Shown here one piece after another: positions 1 to 9,210 of a stretch of 64,000 bases of DNA (the first letter of the stretch is position 1; each line of letters begins with the position of its first letter). The stretch comes from Firmicutes bacterium TM09-10 (GTDB lineage Bacteria > Bacillota > Clostridia > Lachnospirales > Lachnospiraceae). The DNA lies in assembly GCA_003481005.1 (NCBI GenBank), contig QUKC01000018.1, forward strand, positions 3,007-67,006. Reading direction: 5' to 3'. Below the pieces are notes generated by a model. It saw only the letters and a list, made by a program, of their open reading frames with translations. It ran no database searches and was not told where the DNA came from. Made by a program: the position numbers and the translations under genes.

Positions 1-119
1 CCTGACAGGTTGGGAATGGATGTAGGAGATACAAAAGAGAATTTCAGTGTTCAGTTTTGAAGGTACGAGACAGGGAACTGGACAAATACTTTCAGGTAGG
101 ACCCAAGAGAAGGGTCTAT
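1..119. other. Window edge, no gene seen
   Basis: No open frame or tRNA fold is convincing here. The stretch around 41-62 resembles spacer sequence found near rRNA operons in Firmicutes, and the tRNA cluster that follows would suit the distal end of an rRNA operon, but no rRNA gene end can be recognised, so this stays a guess. Confidence 0.25.
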
Positions 120-192
120 TCCTCCTTAGCTCAGTCGGTAGAGCATGCGGCTGTTAACCGCAGTGTCGTTGGTTCGAGTCCAACAGGGGGAG
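120..192 (+). tRNA. tRNA-Asn (GTT)
   Basis: Full cloverleaf: acceptor arms TCCTCCT and AGGGGGA pair over seven positions with one G-T wobble, the anticodon loop CTGTTAAC reads GTT, and the T arm contains GGTTCGAGTCC. CCA is not encoded. It is the first of three tightly spaced tRNAs that probably share one transcript. Confidence 0.96.
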
Positions 193-201
193 CTTAAATA
201 A

Positions 202-273
202 GGCTCCGTGGTCAAGCGGTTAAGACATCGCCCTTTCACGGCGGTAACACGGGTTCGATTCCCGTCGGAGTCA
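202..273 (+). tRNA. tRNA-Glu (TTC)
   Basis: Cloverleaf with acceptor GGCTCCG / CGGAGTC, anticodon loop CTTTCAC giving TTC, T arm GGTTCGATTCC and discriminator A. CCA is not encoded. Nine bases separate it from the preceding tRNA-Asn. Confidence 0.96.
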
Positions 274-284
274 TTTAATAATAT

Positions 285-355
285 GGCGCGATAGCCAAGT
301 GGTAAGGCACGGGTCTGCAACACCCTTATCACCGGTTCAAATCCGGTTCGCGCCT
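285..355 (+). tRNA. tRNA-Cys (GCA)
   Basis: Cloverleaf with acceptor GGCGCGA / TCGCGCC, anticodon loop CTGCAAC giving GCA, T arm GGTTCAAATCC and the U73 discriminator expected for cysteine tRNA. Last gene of the three-tRNA cluster; a terminator follows within a few bases. Confidence 0.96.
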
Positions 356-358
356 CTT

Positions 359-388
359 AAGGATTTCTGCTTTGCAGAAATCCTTTTT
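359..388 (+). terminator. Rho-independent terminator of the tRNA cluster
   Basis: Twelve-base arms AAGGATTTCTGC and GCAGAAATCCTT enclose a three-base loop and run into a T tract. A decayed R2 repeat starts shortly downstream. Confidence 0.9.
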
Positions 389-400
389 TGTTGTATATTT

Positions 401-498
401 TGTCGTATAGAAACGAAGTTCCTATTCAACAAAAAACGATACGCAAGAATCATATTGCGGTGAAATGGAATTATGTTACTTATAGGAATCGCCGCAGG
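401..498 (+). repeat. R2 element, decayed copy
   Basis: GTCGTATAGAAACGAAG, the ACGATACG block, GCGGTGAAATGG and the closing CGCCGCAGG align in order with the better preserved R2 copy at 23961-24116, with many substitutions. As in other copies the element lies just after a terminator T tract (tRNA terminator at 359-388). Confidence 0.6.
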
Positions 499-521
499 GA
501 AGTACAAAGGAGTTTATCGAG

Positions 522-1313
522 ATGAAAAGAAGCTATCATGGTCAGATGTCAGAATCTTTTGTTGTCGGAATTTTGCTTTGTTTGTGCGGCGGATTTCAAG
601 ATGCGTACACCTACGTTTGTCGGGATAAGGTATTTGCAAATGCGCAGACCGGCAATATCGTGTTGCTGGGAAATCATCTTGCACAGCAGGATTGGAGTGG
701 AGCAGTTCGGTACGCGGTGCCGATTTTAGCCTTTACAGCGGGTATTTTTGTTGCGCAGAAGGTCCATTTCCACTTTGGAAAGAGCGAAAAAATCCATTGG
801 AGACAGCTGGTACTGCTATTGGAAATAGTCGTATTGTTTGCAGCGGGATTTTTCCCGACCGGAATGAGCCTTCCCGCAAATGCACTGATTTCTTTTTCCT
901 GTGCAATGCAGGTGGACAGCTTCCGGAAAATTAGAGGAAACGCAATGGCAACGACGATGTGCATCGGAAACTTAAGAAGTGCGACGGATCTGTGGTGCGC
1001 CTATACGGAAACGAAGGATAAAAAAATCCGGCAGAGAAGCCTTCAGTATTATTCCTTTATTCTGGTATTTGCCATTGGGGCGACACTGGGCGGTATTGTA
1101 ACGGACGCAGTCGGCGTACACGCGGTGTGGATTTGCTGTATTGGGTTGTTGATCAGTTTCCTGATTATGTTTATCCAGGAAGAAGTCAGAGATTTTGAAA
1201 AACTGGAAGCCGATCAGAAGCTGCAGCTGGAGCTTGGAACACTGGCAGATGAATTGAAGGATATCGGAAGAGAAATCAAAAGATGCCTGGGCAATGGAAA
1301 GATTGAAAAATAA
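522..1313 (+). CDS. YoaK-type (DUF1275) integral membrane protein
   Basis: 263 aa, about six hydrophobic segments (roughly 10-32, 64-83, 96-111, 117-137, 177-194, 200-217). The family hallmark is visible near the N-terminus: GGFQDAYTY followed by FANAQTGNIVLLG. DUF1275/YoaK proteins are membrane proteins of poorly defined, possibly transport, function. AAAGGAG sits upstream of the ATG. The last codons and the TAA stop fall inside repeat R3 (GATTGAAAAATAA), so the C-terminus appears to have been set by that repeat. No operon partner on the plus strand. Confidence 0.88.
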   Translation: MKRSYHGQMSESFVVGILLCLCGGFQDAYTYVCRDKVFANAQTGNIVLLGNHLAQQDWSGAVRYAVPILAFTAGIFVAQKVHFHFGKSEKIHWRQLVLLLEIVVLFAAGFFPTGMSLPANALISFSCAMQVDSFRKIRGNAMATTMCIGNLRSATDLWCAYTETKDKKIRQRSLQYYSFILVFAIGATLGGIVTDAVGVHAVWICCIGLLISFLIMFIQEEVRDFEKLEADQKLQLELGTLADELKDIGREIKRCLGNGKIEK

Positions 1314-1385
1314 AATTTTTCAATCGCGAGATTTGTGTCTGCGCGCACTTGACACAAACTCGGCATGTGCAAAATGAGAGAAAAA
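1301..1385 (+). repeat. R3 leader repeat, copy A
   Basis: Starts with the palindrome GATTGAAAAAT-AAA-ATTTTTCAATC, then the dyad TTTGTGTC...GACACAAA around TGCGCGCA. It lacks the GCGCAAAAAACGTGCGC arm found in copies B and C. It ends in TGAGAGAAAAA followed by an ATG at 1386 that opens a frame of only six codons. Its left end provides the stop codon of the DUF1275 gene. Confidence 0.85.
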
Positions 1386-1458
1386 ATGATAGATGCAGAA
1401 AAATAATAAATGTAAAAAATAAATTGAGCAAGTAGTATCGAAAAAGGAACATAATAGA

Positions 1459-1523
1459 AAAAGGAGCGGCAGGAAGACGATGCGTTCTCAAAAGTCAGGC
1501 TTTTGAGGATATGTCACTGCACT
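1459..1523. terminator. Hairpin, probable shared terminator
   Basis: Outer arms AAAAAGGAG and CTCCTTTTTT flank an inner perfect stem CTCAAAAG/CTTTTGAG. It lies between the plus-strand DUF1275 gene and the convergent nitroreductase gene, and T-rich sequence on both sides would suit termination in either direction. Confidence 0.55.
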
Positions 1524-1542
1524 CCTTTTTTTGAAAAATTAT

Positions 1543-2076
1543 TTAGAAGAAACGTGCCAGTTTCTCGAGCGGTTTGCGCGCCGGACGTTCCGGATCAGCA
1601 TCGCTGTAGCCGACGGAAATGACGCTTACGACCGCTTCATTTTCAGGGATTTCCAGAATTTCTCTGATTTTTGCCGCGTCACGGATGCCCATCACGAGGG
1701 TGGAAAGACCGAGCTCGGTTGCTTTTAACAGAAGAGCCATGCTGCCAAGTCCGCAGTCATAGAAGCCCCAGCCGTTGCCGAGTTCATTGGTAGGCTCGCC
1801 GTTTCGTTCATAGCCGGAACGGTTCAGGACAACAGTTGTGATAATCAGAGCCGGAGCCTGTTCACAGTTTTTACGGTTAAATTCCGGGAGGGTAGCGCGA
1901 ATCTGCTCCAGCTTCTCGGGAGTGTGAATGACATAATAACGTGCAGTCTGAGAATTTTTCCAGGAGGGAGCAAGAGAAGCAGCCTCAATCAATGCGGTAA
2001 GCTTTTCCGGTTCCACGTCTTTGGAAAGATAGGATCTGATACTTTTCCGGTTTTCAAGTGCGCTTTGCAGTTCCAT
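1543..2076 (-). CDS. Nitroreductase family protein
   Basis: 177 aa flavin-dependent oxidoreductase of the NfnB/NfsA-like superfamily, expected to reduce nitro or quinone-like compounds with NAD(P)H using bound FMN; the physiological substrate is unknown. The FMN-binding start ENRKSIRSYL, APSWKNSQTARYYVI and the C-terminal GYSDADPERPARKPLE are family-typical. An in-frame ATG lies 21 codons upstream, but the ATG at 2076 is preceded by AAAGGAG and begins at the family's usual N-terminus, so it was chosen. Monocistronic; two imperfect 37-bp direct repeats lie upstream. Confidence 0.9.
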   Translation of the reverse strand: MELQSALENRKSIRSYLSKDVEPEKLTALIEAASLAPSWKNSQTARYYVIHTPEKLEQIRATLPEFNRKNCEQAPALIITTVVLNRSGYERNGEPTNELGNGWGFYDCGLGSMALLLKATELGLSTLVMGIRDAAKIREILEIPENEAVVSVISVGYSDADPERPARKPLEKLARFF

Positions 2077-2185
2077 AAGCAATCTCCTTTGAATAAATTT
2101 TTGTGGATTCCGACGTTTGCCGCCAAATCCCTTTTCCATTAGTTTAACAGATGGGACAAGGCTCTACAAGTGTTTCTTGACGGAA

Positions 2186-2259
2186 GAAAAAACTGTAATA
2201 CGGATGGAAATACCTGATAGATGAAAAAACTGCAATTCGGGCAGAATTTTCTGATAGAA
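2186..2259. repeat. Two imperfect 37-bp tandem repeats
   Basis: Units 2186-2222 and 2223-2259 both begin GAAAAAACTG and both end CTGATAGA plus one base, with substitutions between. They lie 110-183 bp upstream of the nitroreductase start, where an operator could sit. Confidence 0.55.
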
Positions 2260-2354
2260 GACAAACGTCGGCACGGTACAGAAAAGATAAAAGCTGCATA
2301 TAGTAAAAGAAATACTACCGTCTGCATGCGTTATTTGGAGAGAAGTAATTTATT

Positions 2355-2396
2355 TCATGACAATAAAATGTTCACAGAGCGTGTAGTTTATTGATG
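2355..2396. repeat. R1 palindrome, diverged copy
   Basis: TTCATGACAATAAAATGTTC...GTGTAGTTTATTG matches the R1 40-mer with several changes; the two arms no longer pair perfectly. It lies between the nitroreductase gene and R3 copy B. Confidence 0.7.
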
Positions 2397-2422
2397 TAAA
2401 AAGTAGTGCATAAGGGGGAATA

Positions 2423-2522
2423 GATTGAAAAATAAAATTTTTCAATCGCGAGATTTGTGTCTGCGCGCACTTGACATAAACTCGGCATGCGCAAAAAACG
2501 TGCGCAGAAATGAGAGGAAAAA
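2423..2522 (+). repeat. R3 leader repeat, copy B
   Basis: Exactly 100 nt from the first base of the GATTGAAAAAT palindrome to the base before the ATG of the DUF4491 gene. Parts in order: AT-rich hairpin; CGAGATTTGTGTC / GACATAAACTCG dyad around TGCGCGCA; GCGCAAAAAACGTGCGC; purine-rich GAGAGGAAAAA that supplies the ribosome site. Confidence 0.9.
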
Positions 2523-2810
2523 ATGAATTTTTCGGGTATTCTGACAGCAGGAATCAGTTTTTTGGTAATTGGGATTTTTCACCCGATTGTGATCAGGGCA
2601 GAATATTATTATACGAAGCGCTGTTGGCCTTTTTTTCTTGTGGCAGGGCTTGCATGCCTCGGACTTTCTGCTTTTGCAAAGCAGGAAATGCCATCCGTAT
2701 TGCTGGGCGTTCTGGGATGCACGTTCTTGTGGAGCATTCAGGAGCTTTACGAACAGGAAGAGCGTGTCAGAAAAGGCTGGTTTCCAGAAAATCCAAACAG
2801 ACAGAAATAG
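2523..2810 (+). CDS. DUF4491 family small membrane protein
   Basis: 95 aa with three hydrophobic segments (about 7-25, 34-50, 58-73). GIFHPIVIRAEYYY near the N-terminus and LWSIQELYEQEERVRKGWFP near the C-terminus are how DUF4491 proteins look. Function unknown. The ribosome site AGAGGAAAAA comes from the end of R3 copy B. The TAG stop shares its last base with the LexA-type box of uvrB. Confidence 0.82.
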   Translation: MNFSGILTAGISFLVIGIFHPIVIRAEYYYTKRCWPFFLVAGLACLGLSAFAKQEMPSVLLGVLGCTFLWSIQELYEQEERVRKGWFPENPNRQK

Positions 2811-2821
2811 AACAAACGTTC
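2810..2821. promoter_or_regulatory. LexA-type SOS box upstream of uvrBA
   Basis: GAACAAACGTTC fits the Gram-positive LexA/DinR consensus GAAC-N4-GTTC, and the flanks extend it to AGAAC-N4-GTTCT. It lies about 10 bp upstream of the proposed -35, so LexA would repress uvrBA until DNA damage. uvrB and uvrA are classic SOS genes. Confidence 0.8.
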
Positions 2822-2830
2822 TTCGATTCC

Positions 2831-2859
2831 TATACTTTTTAAAAAATGTATGATATAAT
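2831..2859 (+). promoter_or_regulatory. Probable uvrBA promoter
   Basis: TATAAT at 2854-2859, with a weak -35 (TATACT, 2831-2836) 17 bp away. Transcription would start near 2866, leaving a leader of about 225 nt before uvrB. Confidence 0.6.
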
Positions 2860-2867
2860 GAGCGCAA

Positions 2868-3075
2868 GTGAGTCAACATGCTTGCATGATTGACGAACGG
2901 CGAAATTATTGAGTGAGTACAGCTCACGAGCGAACGAGAGCACAAAAGAAAAACAAGCGACGCCGAAGGCGGCATTTGTTTTTCTCGTGCCATTAGCGAA
3001 GGCGCAGCCTGCGCAGCAGGCGATAAAGCGCGTCAGCGCGGGCTCGTGAGCGAGCGAGAGCGCAAACGATCGGGA
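2868..3075 (+). other. Structured, repeat-rich leader of uvrB
   Basis: Hairpins in sequence: a GTCAA...TTGAC dyad near 2872-2894; GAAAAACAA...TTGTTTTTC enclosing CGCC-GAA-GGCG (about 2946-2988); GCCTGC-GCA-GCAGGC; GCGC-GTCA-GCGC; and GCTC-GT-GAGC. Two near-copies of GAGCGAACGAGAGC flank the region, and GCTCACGAGC (left) is the reverse complement of GCTCGTGAGC (right). No coding frame was credited. It may be an inserted repeat or a regulatory leader. Confidence 0.55.
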
Positions 3076-3091
3076 ACAGGCGGAGGAAAGA

Positions 3092-5089
3092 ATGAAACAG
3101 GAACAGCAGATTTTCAAACTACACAGTGAATATCAGCCAACCGGAGACCAGCCGCAGGCGATTGCAGAGCTGGTGAAGGGCTTTCAGGAAGGCAATCAGT
3201 TTGAAACCCTGCTTGGCGTTACCGGCTCCGGCAAGACATTTACGATGGCGAATGTGATTGCGGCGCTGAATAAACCGACGCTTGTTATTGCGCACAATAA
3301 GACGCTGGCGGGACAGCTATACGGGGAATTTAAAGAATTTTTTCCAGAAAACGCGGTAGAATATTTTGTATCGTATTATGATTATTATCAGCCGGAAGCG
3401 TATGTCCCGTCCACGGACACTTATATTGCGAAGGATTCCGCGATCAACGATGAAATCGATAAGCTGAGGTTGTCCGCTACGGCGTCTCTTTCGGAACGGC
3501 GGGATGTTGTTGTGGTCGCCAGCGTTTCCTGTATTTTCGGTCTGGGTTCCCCGGATGAGTTTTCGGGGATGAGTGTGTCCCTGCGCCCGGGAATGCAGAA
3601 GGATCGAGACGATGTGCTGCGGGCGCTCGTGGCGATCCAGTATGACCGCAATGATATGGACTTAAACCGCGGTTGCTTTCGTGTGCGTGGAGATGTGATT
3701 GAGATCAATCCGGCGCAGGGAAGCGAATTTCTGATCCGGGTAGAATTTTTCGGAGATGAAATCGATCGGATTACGGAGGTTGATCCGTTAAATGGGCAGG
3801 TGCAAAACACGCTGGAGCATGTCATTATTTTTCCGGCGTCCCATTATGTTGTGCCGCAGGAGCAGATTAATAAGGCCTGCGATGAAATCGAAAAGGAGCT
3901 GGAGGGAAGAATCCGCTTTTTCAAAGGAGAGGACAAGCTTCTGGAGGCACAGCGTATTTCCGAACGGACGAATTTCGATATCGAAATGCTGCGGGAAACC
4001 GGATTTTGTTCGGGTATTGAGAACTATTCCAGGCATTTAAACGGGATGCCGGAAGGTGCACCGCCGTTTACGCTGCTGGATTTCTTTAAGGATGATTATT
4101 TGATTATTATCGACGAGTCGCATATGACGATCCCACAGATTCGTGGTATGTATGCAGGAGACCGTTCGCGGAAGCAGACGCTTGTAGATTATGGCTTCCG
4201 TCTGCCGTCTGCGCTGGATAACCGACCGCTGAATTTTGAAGAATTTGAACAGCGGATCGATCAGATGATGTTCGTTTCTGCGACGCCGGGACCTTATGAA
4301 GAAGAGCATGAGCTGCTTCGGACGGAGCAGATTATCCGTCCCACCGGACTGCTTGATCCGAAAATCGACGTTCGTCCGGTAGAGGGACAGATCGACGATT
4401 TGATTGCGGAGGTTCGGAAAGAGACCGCACATCACAATAAAGTTCTGATTACGACGTTGACGAAGCGCATGGCGGAAGATTTAACGGATTATATGAGGGA
4501 AGTGGGAATTCGTGTTCGTTATCTGCACTCCGATGTGGATACGCTGGAGCGTTCCGAGATTATCCGGGATATGCGTCTGGATGTATTCGATGTGCTGGTG
4601 GGCATTAACCTGCTGAGAGAGGGTTTGGATATTCCGGAGATTACGCTGGTAGCAATTCTCGATGCGGATAAGGAAGGATTTCTGCGTTCGGAGACGTCAC
4701 TGATTCAGACGGTCGGACGTGCTGCGCGTAACGCGGAGGGACACGTTATCATGTATGCGGATACGATCACCGATTCCATGAGGAGGGCGATCGACGAGAC
4801 GGAGCGCCGACGTGCGCTGCAGCAGGCTTATAACGAAGCACACGGAATTACACCGCAGACAATTAAGAAAGCCGTCCGTGATCTGATCAGCATCACGAAG
4901 GAGATCAAGCCTGCAGAGACTGCTTTCGAAAAAGATCCGGAATCCATGAGCCGTCCAGAGCTGGAAAAGCTGATTGCGGACGTGCAGAAGAAGATGAAGA
5001 AGGCGGCAGCAGAGCTGAATTTCGAAGCGGCGGCAGAGCTGCGCGACCAGATGGTAGATCTGAAAAAGCTGCTGGCGGATATGGACTGA
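3092..5089 (+). CDS. uvrB: Excinuclease ABC subunit B
   Basis: 665 aa, full family length. UvrB is the damage-verifying helicase-like subunit of nucleotide excision repair: it receives DNA from UvrA2 and recruits UvrC. Visible landmarks are Walker A GVTGSGKT (42-49), the beta-hairpin region [11 protein letters not shown] (near 95), the DESH box (341-344), [10 protein letters not shown], the QTVGRAARN motif VI and a C-terminal UVR motif (about 628-660) that contacts UvrC. GGAGG precedes the ATG. It forms an operon with uvrA 51 bp downstream, under a LexA-type box. Confidence 0.98.
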   Translation: MKQEQQIFKLHSEYQPTGDQPQAIAELVKGFQEGNQFETLLGVTGSGKTFTMANVIAALNKPTLVIAHNKTLAGQLYGEFKEFFPENAVEYFVSYYDYYQPEAYVPSTDTYIAKDSAINDEIDKLRLSATASLSERRDVVVVASVSCIFGLGSPDEFSGMSVSLRPGMQKDRDDVLRALVAIQYDRNDMDLNRGCFRVRGDVIEINPAQGSEFLIRVEFFGDEIDRITEVDPLNGQVQNTLEHVIIFPASHYVVPQEQINKACDEIEKELEGRIRFFKGEDKLLEAQRISERTNFDIEMLRETGFCSGIENYSRHLNGMPEGAPPFTLLDFFKDDYLIIIDESHMTIPQIRGMYAGDRSRKQTLVDYGFRLPSALDNRPLNFEEFEQRIDQMMFVSATPGPYEEEHELLRTEQIIRPTGLLDPKIDVRPVEGQIDDLIAEVRKETAHHNKVLITTLTKRMAEDLTDYMREVGIRVRYLHSDVDTLERSEIIRDMRLDVFDVLVGINLLREGLDIPEITLVAILDADKEGFLRSETSLIQTVGRAARNAEGHVIMYADTITDSMRRAIDETERRRALQQAYNEAHGITPQTIKKAVRDLISITKEIKPAETAFEKDPESMSRPELEKLIADVQKKMKKAAAELNFEAAAELRDQMVDLKKLLADMD

Positions 5090-5140
5090 GCGCCTGAATA
5101 AGAATGCGTTTGAATGTTATTTCTATAGAGTGAGGAAGAA

Positions 5141-7999
5141 ATGGAAGAAGCAAAGAAAATACTTTCAAAGAAGAACTGTATCAGAATCCGGGGTGCGAAC
5201 GAGCACAATCTGAAAAATGTGGATGTGGATATTCCGAGGGATGCGCTGGTTGTCTTTACCGGACTGTCCGGCTCCGGTAAATCGTCGCTGGCGTTTGATA
5301 CGATCTATGCGGAAGGACAGCGGCGGTATATGGAATCGCTATCGTCCTATGCGCGTCAGTTTTTGGGACAGATGGAGAAGCCGAATGTGGAAAAGATCGA
5401 AGGACTTTCTCCGGCGATTTCGATCGATCAGAAATCGACGAACCGTAACCCTCGTTCTACTGTCGGAACAGTAACAGAGATTTATGACTATTTCCGTCTG
5501 CTGTATGCGAGAATCGGTATTCCGCATTGCCCGAACTGCGGCAAGGAGATCAAGAAACAGAGCGTCGATCAGATGGTGGATCAGATCATGGCACTGCCGG
5601 AAGGAACGCGGCTGCAACTGCTTGCACCCGTTGTGCGCGGACGAAAGGGACGGCATGAGAAGGTGCTGGAACGCGCGGCGAGAAGCGGCTATGTGAGAGT
5701 CCGTATTGATGGCAATCTGTATGAGCTGGCGGAGAATATTCAGTTAGATAAAAATATCAAGCATAATATCGAAATCGTTGTTGACCGTCTGATTGTGAAG
5801 CCGGGAATCGAACGCAGACTGACGGATTCGATCGAAAATGTCCTGAACCTGTCGGAAGGACTTCTGTTTGTAGACCGTGTGGGAAGCGATGAGGAAATGC
5901 TGACATTTTCCCAGAGCTTTTCGTGCCCGGACTGCGGCGTCAGCATTGATGAAATCGAGCCCAGAAGCTTTTCATTCAACAACCCGTTCGGGGCATGCCC
6001 GGAGTGTTACGGACTTGGATATAAGATGGAGTTTGATTCCGACCTGATGATTCCGGACCGCACGCTGAGCATCAACCAGGGCGCGATTACCGTGCTGGGG
6101 TGGCAGAGCTGTCAGCAGCCGGGATCTTTTGCAAATGCGATCCTGCAGGCACTGGCAAAAGAATATCACTTCGATCTGGATACACCGTTTGGGGAATATC
6201 CACAGAAAATTCAGGATATTCTGCTGCATGGAACCGGTGGAAAAGAGGTTCTGGTCTACTATGAAGGACAGCGCGGCAAGGGACAGTATCCGATCGCGTT
6301 CGAGGGCTTGATTCGGAATGTTGAGCGCAGATACCGGGAGACAGGATCGGACGCCACCAAGCAGGAATACGAGACATTTATGCGGATTACACCGTGTCGG
6401 CTGTGTAAGGGGCAGCGTCTGAAAAAAGAAGCGCTGGCAGTAACCGTGTGCGGGAAAAATATATACGAAATTACGTCAATGTTTATCGGAGAGCTGTCGC
6501 AGTTTCTGCAGAATATGAAGCTGACGGAACAGCAGGAGCTGATAGGCAGCCAGATTTTAAAGGAAATCCGGGCAAGAGTTGGCTTCCTGATTGACGTCGG
6601 ACTGGATTATCTCTCCCTTTCCAGAGCGACGGGAACACTTTCCGGCGGCGAGGCGCAGAGAATTCGTCTTGCAACACAGATTGGCTCCGGACTGGTCGGA
6701 GTCTGCTATATTCTGGACGAGCCAAGTATCGGTCTACATCAGCGGGACAACGACAAGCTGCTCGCAACGTTGAAGAATCTCCGGGATCTTGGCAATACGC
6801 TGATCGTCGTGGAGCATGATGAGGATACGATGCGTGCAGCAGATTATATTGTGGACGTCGGACCTGGAGCAGGCTCCCATGGCGGTCAGATTGTTGCGAG
6901 CGGAACCGTGGAAGAGATCATGAATACGCCGGAGTCTATTACCGGTCAGTATTTGAGCGGTGCGAAGAAGATCCCGGTTCCTGAGACGAGACGAAAGCCC
7001 ACAGGCTGGCTGACTGTGCGCAGCGCGGAAGAAAATAATTTAAAGAAGATCGATGTGAAATTTCCGTTGGGCGTGTTTACCTGCGTGACGGGCGTTTCCG
7101 GCTCCGGCAAATCGTCGCTGGTCAACGAAATTCTCTATAAACACCTGGCAAGAGATTTAAACCGTGCGAGATGTATTCCGGGAAAACATGCGGGCATCGA
7201 CGGCATCGAGCAGCTGGATAAGGTCATTGCGATCGACCAGTCTCCGATTGGGCGGACACCCCGTTCCAATCCGGCGACCTATACAGGCGTATTTGATATG
7301 ATCCGCGATTTGTTCGCATCGACTTCGGATGCAAAAGCGAAAGGCTATAAAAAGGGAAGATTCAGCTTCAACGTTAAGGGCGGACGCTGTGAAGCCTGTG
7401 GCGGCGACGGCATTATCAAGATTGAAATGCACTTTTTGCCGGATGTCTATGTGCCGTGTGAGGTTTGCGGAGGCAAGCGCTATAACCGAGAGACACTGGA
7501 CGTTAAATACAAGGGCAAGAGCATTTACGATGTGTTGGATATGACAGTGGAGGAGGCGCTGACCTTTTTTGAAAATGTGCCGTCCATCCAGAGAAAGATT
7601 CAGACACTATATGATGTAGGGCTTTCTTATGTCAAGCTGGGACAGCCTTCTACGGAGCTGTCCGGCGGCGAAGCGCAGCGGATCAAGCTGGCAGCGGAGC
7701 TGTCCAGACGGAGCACCGGAAGGACGATCTATATTTTGGACGAACCCACGACCGGACTGCATTTTGCAGATGTGCAGAAGCTGATCGAGATTCTGCACCG
7801 GCTTGCAGAGGGCGGAAATACCGTTGTGGTAATCGAGCACAATCTGGATGTCATCAAGACGGCGGACTATCTGATCGATATCGGACCAGAAGGCGGCATG
7901 CGCGGCGGAACGGTCATCGCAAAGGGAACGCCGGAGGAGGTTGCGAAGAATCCTGCATCGTATACAGGATATTATGTAAAGAAGATGCTGAAAAGTTAA
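5141..7999 (+). CDS. uvrA: Excinuclease ABC subunit A
   Basis: 952 aa. The ABC-type ATPase dimer that finds DNA lesions and loads UvrB. Two ATPase halves are present: Walker [10 protein letters not shown] (41-49) and GVSGSGKSS (near 650), each with its own signature ([20 protein letters not shown]) and DEPSIGLH / DEPTTGLH Walker B. Cysteine pairs CPNCGK, CPDCG/CPECYG and CEACGG/CEVCGG are the zinc modules. Second gene of the uvrBA operon; uvrC lies separately at 48.8 kb. Confidence 0.98.
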   Translation: MEEAKKILSKKNCIRIRGANEHNLKNVDVDIPRDALVVFTGLSGSGKSSLAFDTIYAEGQRRYMESLSSYARQFLGQMEKPNVEKIEGLSPAISIDQKSTNRNPRSTVGTVTEIYDYFRLLYARIGIPHCPNCGKEIKKQSVDQMVDQIMALPEGTRLQLLAPVVRGRKGRHEKVLERAARSGYVRVRIDGNLYELAENIQLDKNIKHNIEIVVDRLIVKPGIERRLTDSIENVLNLSEGLLFVDRVGSDEEMLTFSQSFSCPDCGVSIDEIEPRSFSFNNPFGACPECYGLGYKMEFDSDLMIPDRTLSINQGAITVLGWQSCQQPGSFANAILQALAKEYHFDLDTPFGEYPQKIQDILLHGTGGKEVLVYYEGQRGKGQYPIAFEGLIRNVERRYRETGSDATKQEYETFMRITPCRLCKGQRLKKEALAVTVCGKNIYEITSMFIGELSQFLQNMKLTEQQELIGSQILKEIRARVGFLIDVGLDYLSLSRATGTLSGGEAQRIRLATQIGSGLVGVCYILDEPSIGLHQRDNDKLLATLKNLRDLGNTLIVVEHDEDTMRAADYIVDVGPGAGSHGGQIVASGTVEEIMNTPESITGQYLSGAKKIPVPETRRKPTGWLTVRSAEENNLKKIDVKFPLGVFTCVTGVSGSGKSSLVNEILYKHLARDLNRARCIPGKHAGIDGIEQLDKVIAIDQSPIGRTPRSNPATYTGVFDMIRDLFASTSDAKAKGYKKGRFSFNVKGGRCEACGGDGIIKIEMHFLPDVYVPCEVCGGKRYNRETLDVKYKGKSIYDVLDMTVEEALTFFENVPSIQRKIQTLYDVGLSYVKLGQPSTELSGGEAQRIKLAAELSRRSTGRTIYILDEPTTGLHFADVQKLIEILHRLAEGGNTVVVIEHNLDVIKTADYLIDIGPEGGMRGGTVIAKGTPEEVAKNPASYTGYYVKKMLKS

Positions 8000-8015
8000 A
8001 TTTTTCTGAATCCCC

Positions 8016-8044
8016 TTTTCAATACCGGGGTTTTACGCTATAAT
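8016..8044 (+). promoter_or_regulatory. Probable promoter of the mreB-family gene
   Basis: TTTTCA (8016-8021), 17-bp spacer, TATAAT (8039-8044). A leader of about 105 nt would follow, containing a 17-bp palindrome. Confidence 0.6.
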
Positions 8045-8112
8045 GGACGCGGACTATTCCAAAAAGGGTGAAGTTTGCCCTGATTAACATAGAGCAGAAC
8101 AGGGAATGATTG

Positions 8113-8129
8113 GAACGTACAGTACGTTC
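8113..8129. promoter_or_regulatory. Perfect palindrome GAACGTACAGTACGTTC
   Basis: Eight-base arms GAACGTAC/GTACGTTC around one central A, in the 5' leader of the mreB-family gene and ending about 26 bp before its start. The half-site GAAC...GTTC resembles LexA but the gap is nine instead of four, so it is not called a LexA site. Could be an operator or an RNA hairpin. Confidence 0.5.
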
Positions 8130-8155
8130 GCAGCAGAACGGAAGGAGATTATAGC

Positions 8156-9145
8156 ATGCAGTATACAGATATCGGGATTGATTTGGGAACAGCCAGCATT
8201 TTGGTTTATATCAGAGGGAAGGGCGTCGTATTAAAGGAGCCTTCCGTTGTAGCATTTGACCGTGATACCAACAAGATCAAGGCAATTGGAGAGGACGCGC
8301 GCCTGATGCTGGGACGTACGCCCGGCAATATCGTAGCAGTCCGTCCGCTTCGTCAGGGCGTTATTTCTGACTATACCGTAACAGAGAAGATGATGAAATA
8401 CTTCATCCAGAAAGCACTCGGCAGAAAAACCTTCCGCCGCCCCAGAATCGCAGTCTGCGTACCCAGCGGCGTAACTGAGGTAGAGAAGAAAGCTGTTGAG
8501 GATGCAACCTATCAGGCAGGCGCAAGAGAGGTCTCTATTATTGAAGAGCCGATTGCGGCTGCAATCGGAGCTGGTATCGATATTTCCAGACCTTGCGGCA
8601 ACATGATCGTGGATATCGGCGGCGGTACGTCCGATATTGCGGTAATTTCGCTGGGAGGAACCGTGGTGAGCGCATCCATCAAGATCGCAGGCGATGATTT
8701 TGACGAAGCGATTGTCCGCTACATGAGAAAGAAGCATAACCTTCTGATCGGTGAACGTACCGCAGAGGATATCAAGATCAAAATCGGTTCCGCTTATAAG
8801 AGACCGGAGCCGGACTACATGGAAGTCAGAGGACGTAACCTGGTAACAGGTCTGCCCAAGACCATCAAGGTTTCTTCGGAAGAAACAGAAGAGGCACTCA
8901 AAGAGTCTACAATGCAAATTGTAGAAGCAATTCACGGCGTATTGGAGAAGACTCCCCCGGAACTGGCTGCGGATATCGCGGACAGAGGTATCGTCCTGAC
9001 CGGCGGCGGAAGCCTGCTGCGCGGTCTGGAAGAGCTGATTGCGGAGCACACCGGCATCAATACGATGACGGCAGAAGATCCGATGACCGCAGTAGCCATC
9101 GGAACCGGCAAATATGTAGAATTTCTGGGCGGATACAGAGAGTAA
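8156..9145 (+). CDS. MreB/Mbl-family rod-shape actin homologue
   Basis: 329 aa bacterial actin-like ATPase that organises lateral wall synthesis along the membrane. Nucleotide-binding motifs are clear: IGIDLGTASILVY at the N-terminus (phosphate 1), IVDIGGGTSDIAVISLGG (phosphate 2) and VLTGGGSLLRGLE (adenosine), with EEPIAAAIGAG between. AAGGAG precedes the ATG. It stands alone: no mreC, mreD or minD follows, which suits an Mbl or MreBH type paralogue better than the canonical mreBCD copy, but residues alone do not settle which. A terminator follows. Confidence 0.93.
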   Translation: MQYTDIGIDLGTASILVYIRGKGVVLKEPSVVAFDRDTNKIKAIGEDARLMLGRTPGNIVAVRPLRQGVISDYTVTEKMMKYFIQKALGRKTFRRPRIAVCVPSGVTEVEKKAVEDATYQAGAREVSIIEEPIAAAIGAGIDISRPCGNMIVDIGGGTSDIAVISLGGTVVSASIKIAGDDFDEAIVRYMRKKHNLLIGERTAEDIKIKIGSAYKRPEPDYMEVRGRNLVTGLPKTIKVSSEETEEALKESTMQIVEAIHGVLEKTPPELAADIADRGIVLTGGGSLLRGLEELIAEHTGINTMTAEDPMTAVAIGTGKYVEFLGGYRE

Positions 9146-9210
9146 TTCCATCGGAACCAGAACGTAGATGCAAAGCGCATCGAAAACAGGAACATTGTCA
9201 GAATCATAAC

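Noticed and set aside
2139..2327. 62-codon minus-strand frame upstream of the nitroreductase
   Set aside because: It covers the 37-bp tandem repeat, lacks a ribosome site and would end within the nitroreductase leader.
2442..2993. 183-codon minus-strand frame across R3 copy B, the DUF4491 gene and the uvrB leader
   Set aside because: It is antisense to a real gene and to repeat sequence; its tail is simply the translation of R3.
8113..8129. LexA box before the mreB-family gene
   Set aside because: GAAC and GTTC are nine bases apart; Gram-positive LexA sites need four.
8231..9151. 306-codon frame antisense to the mreB-family gene
   Set aside because: Open only because of codon bias in the sense gene; no start context and no recognisable domain.
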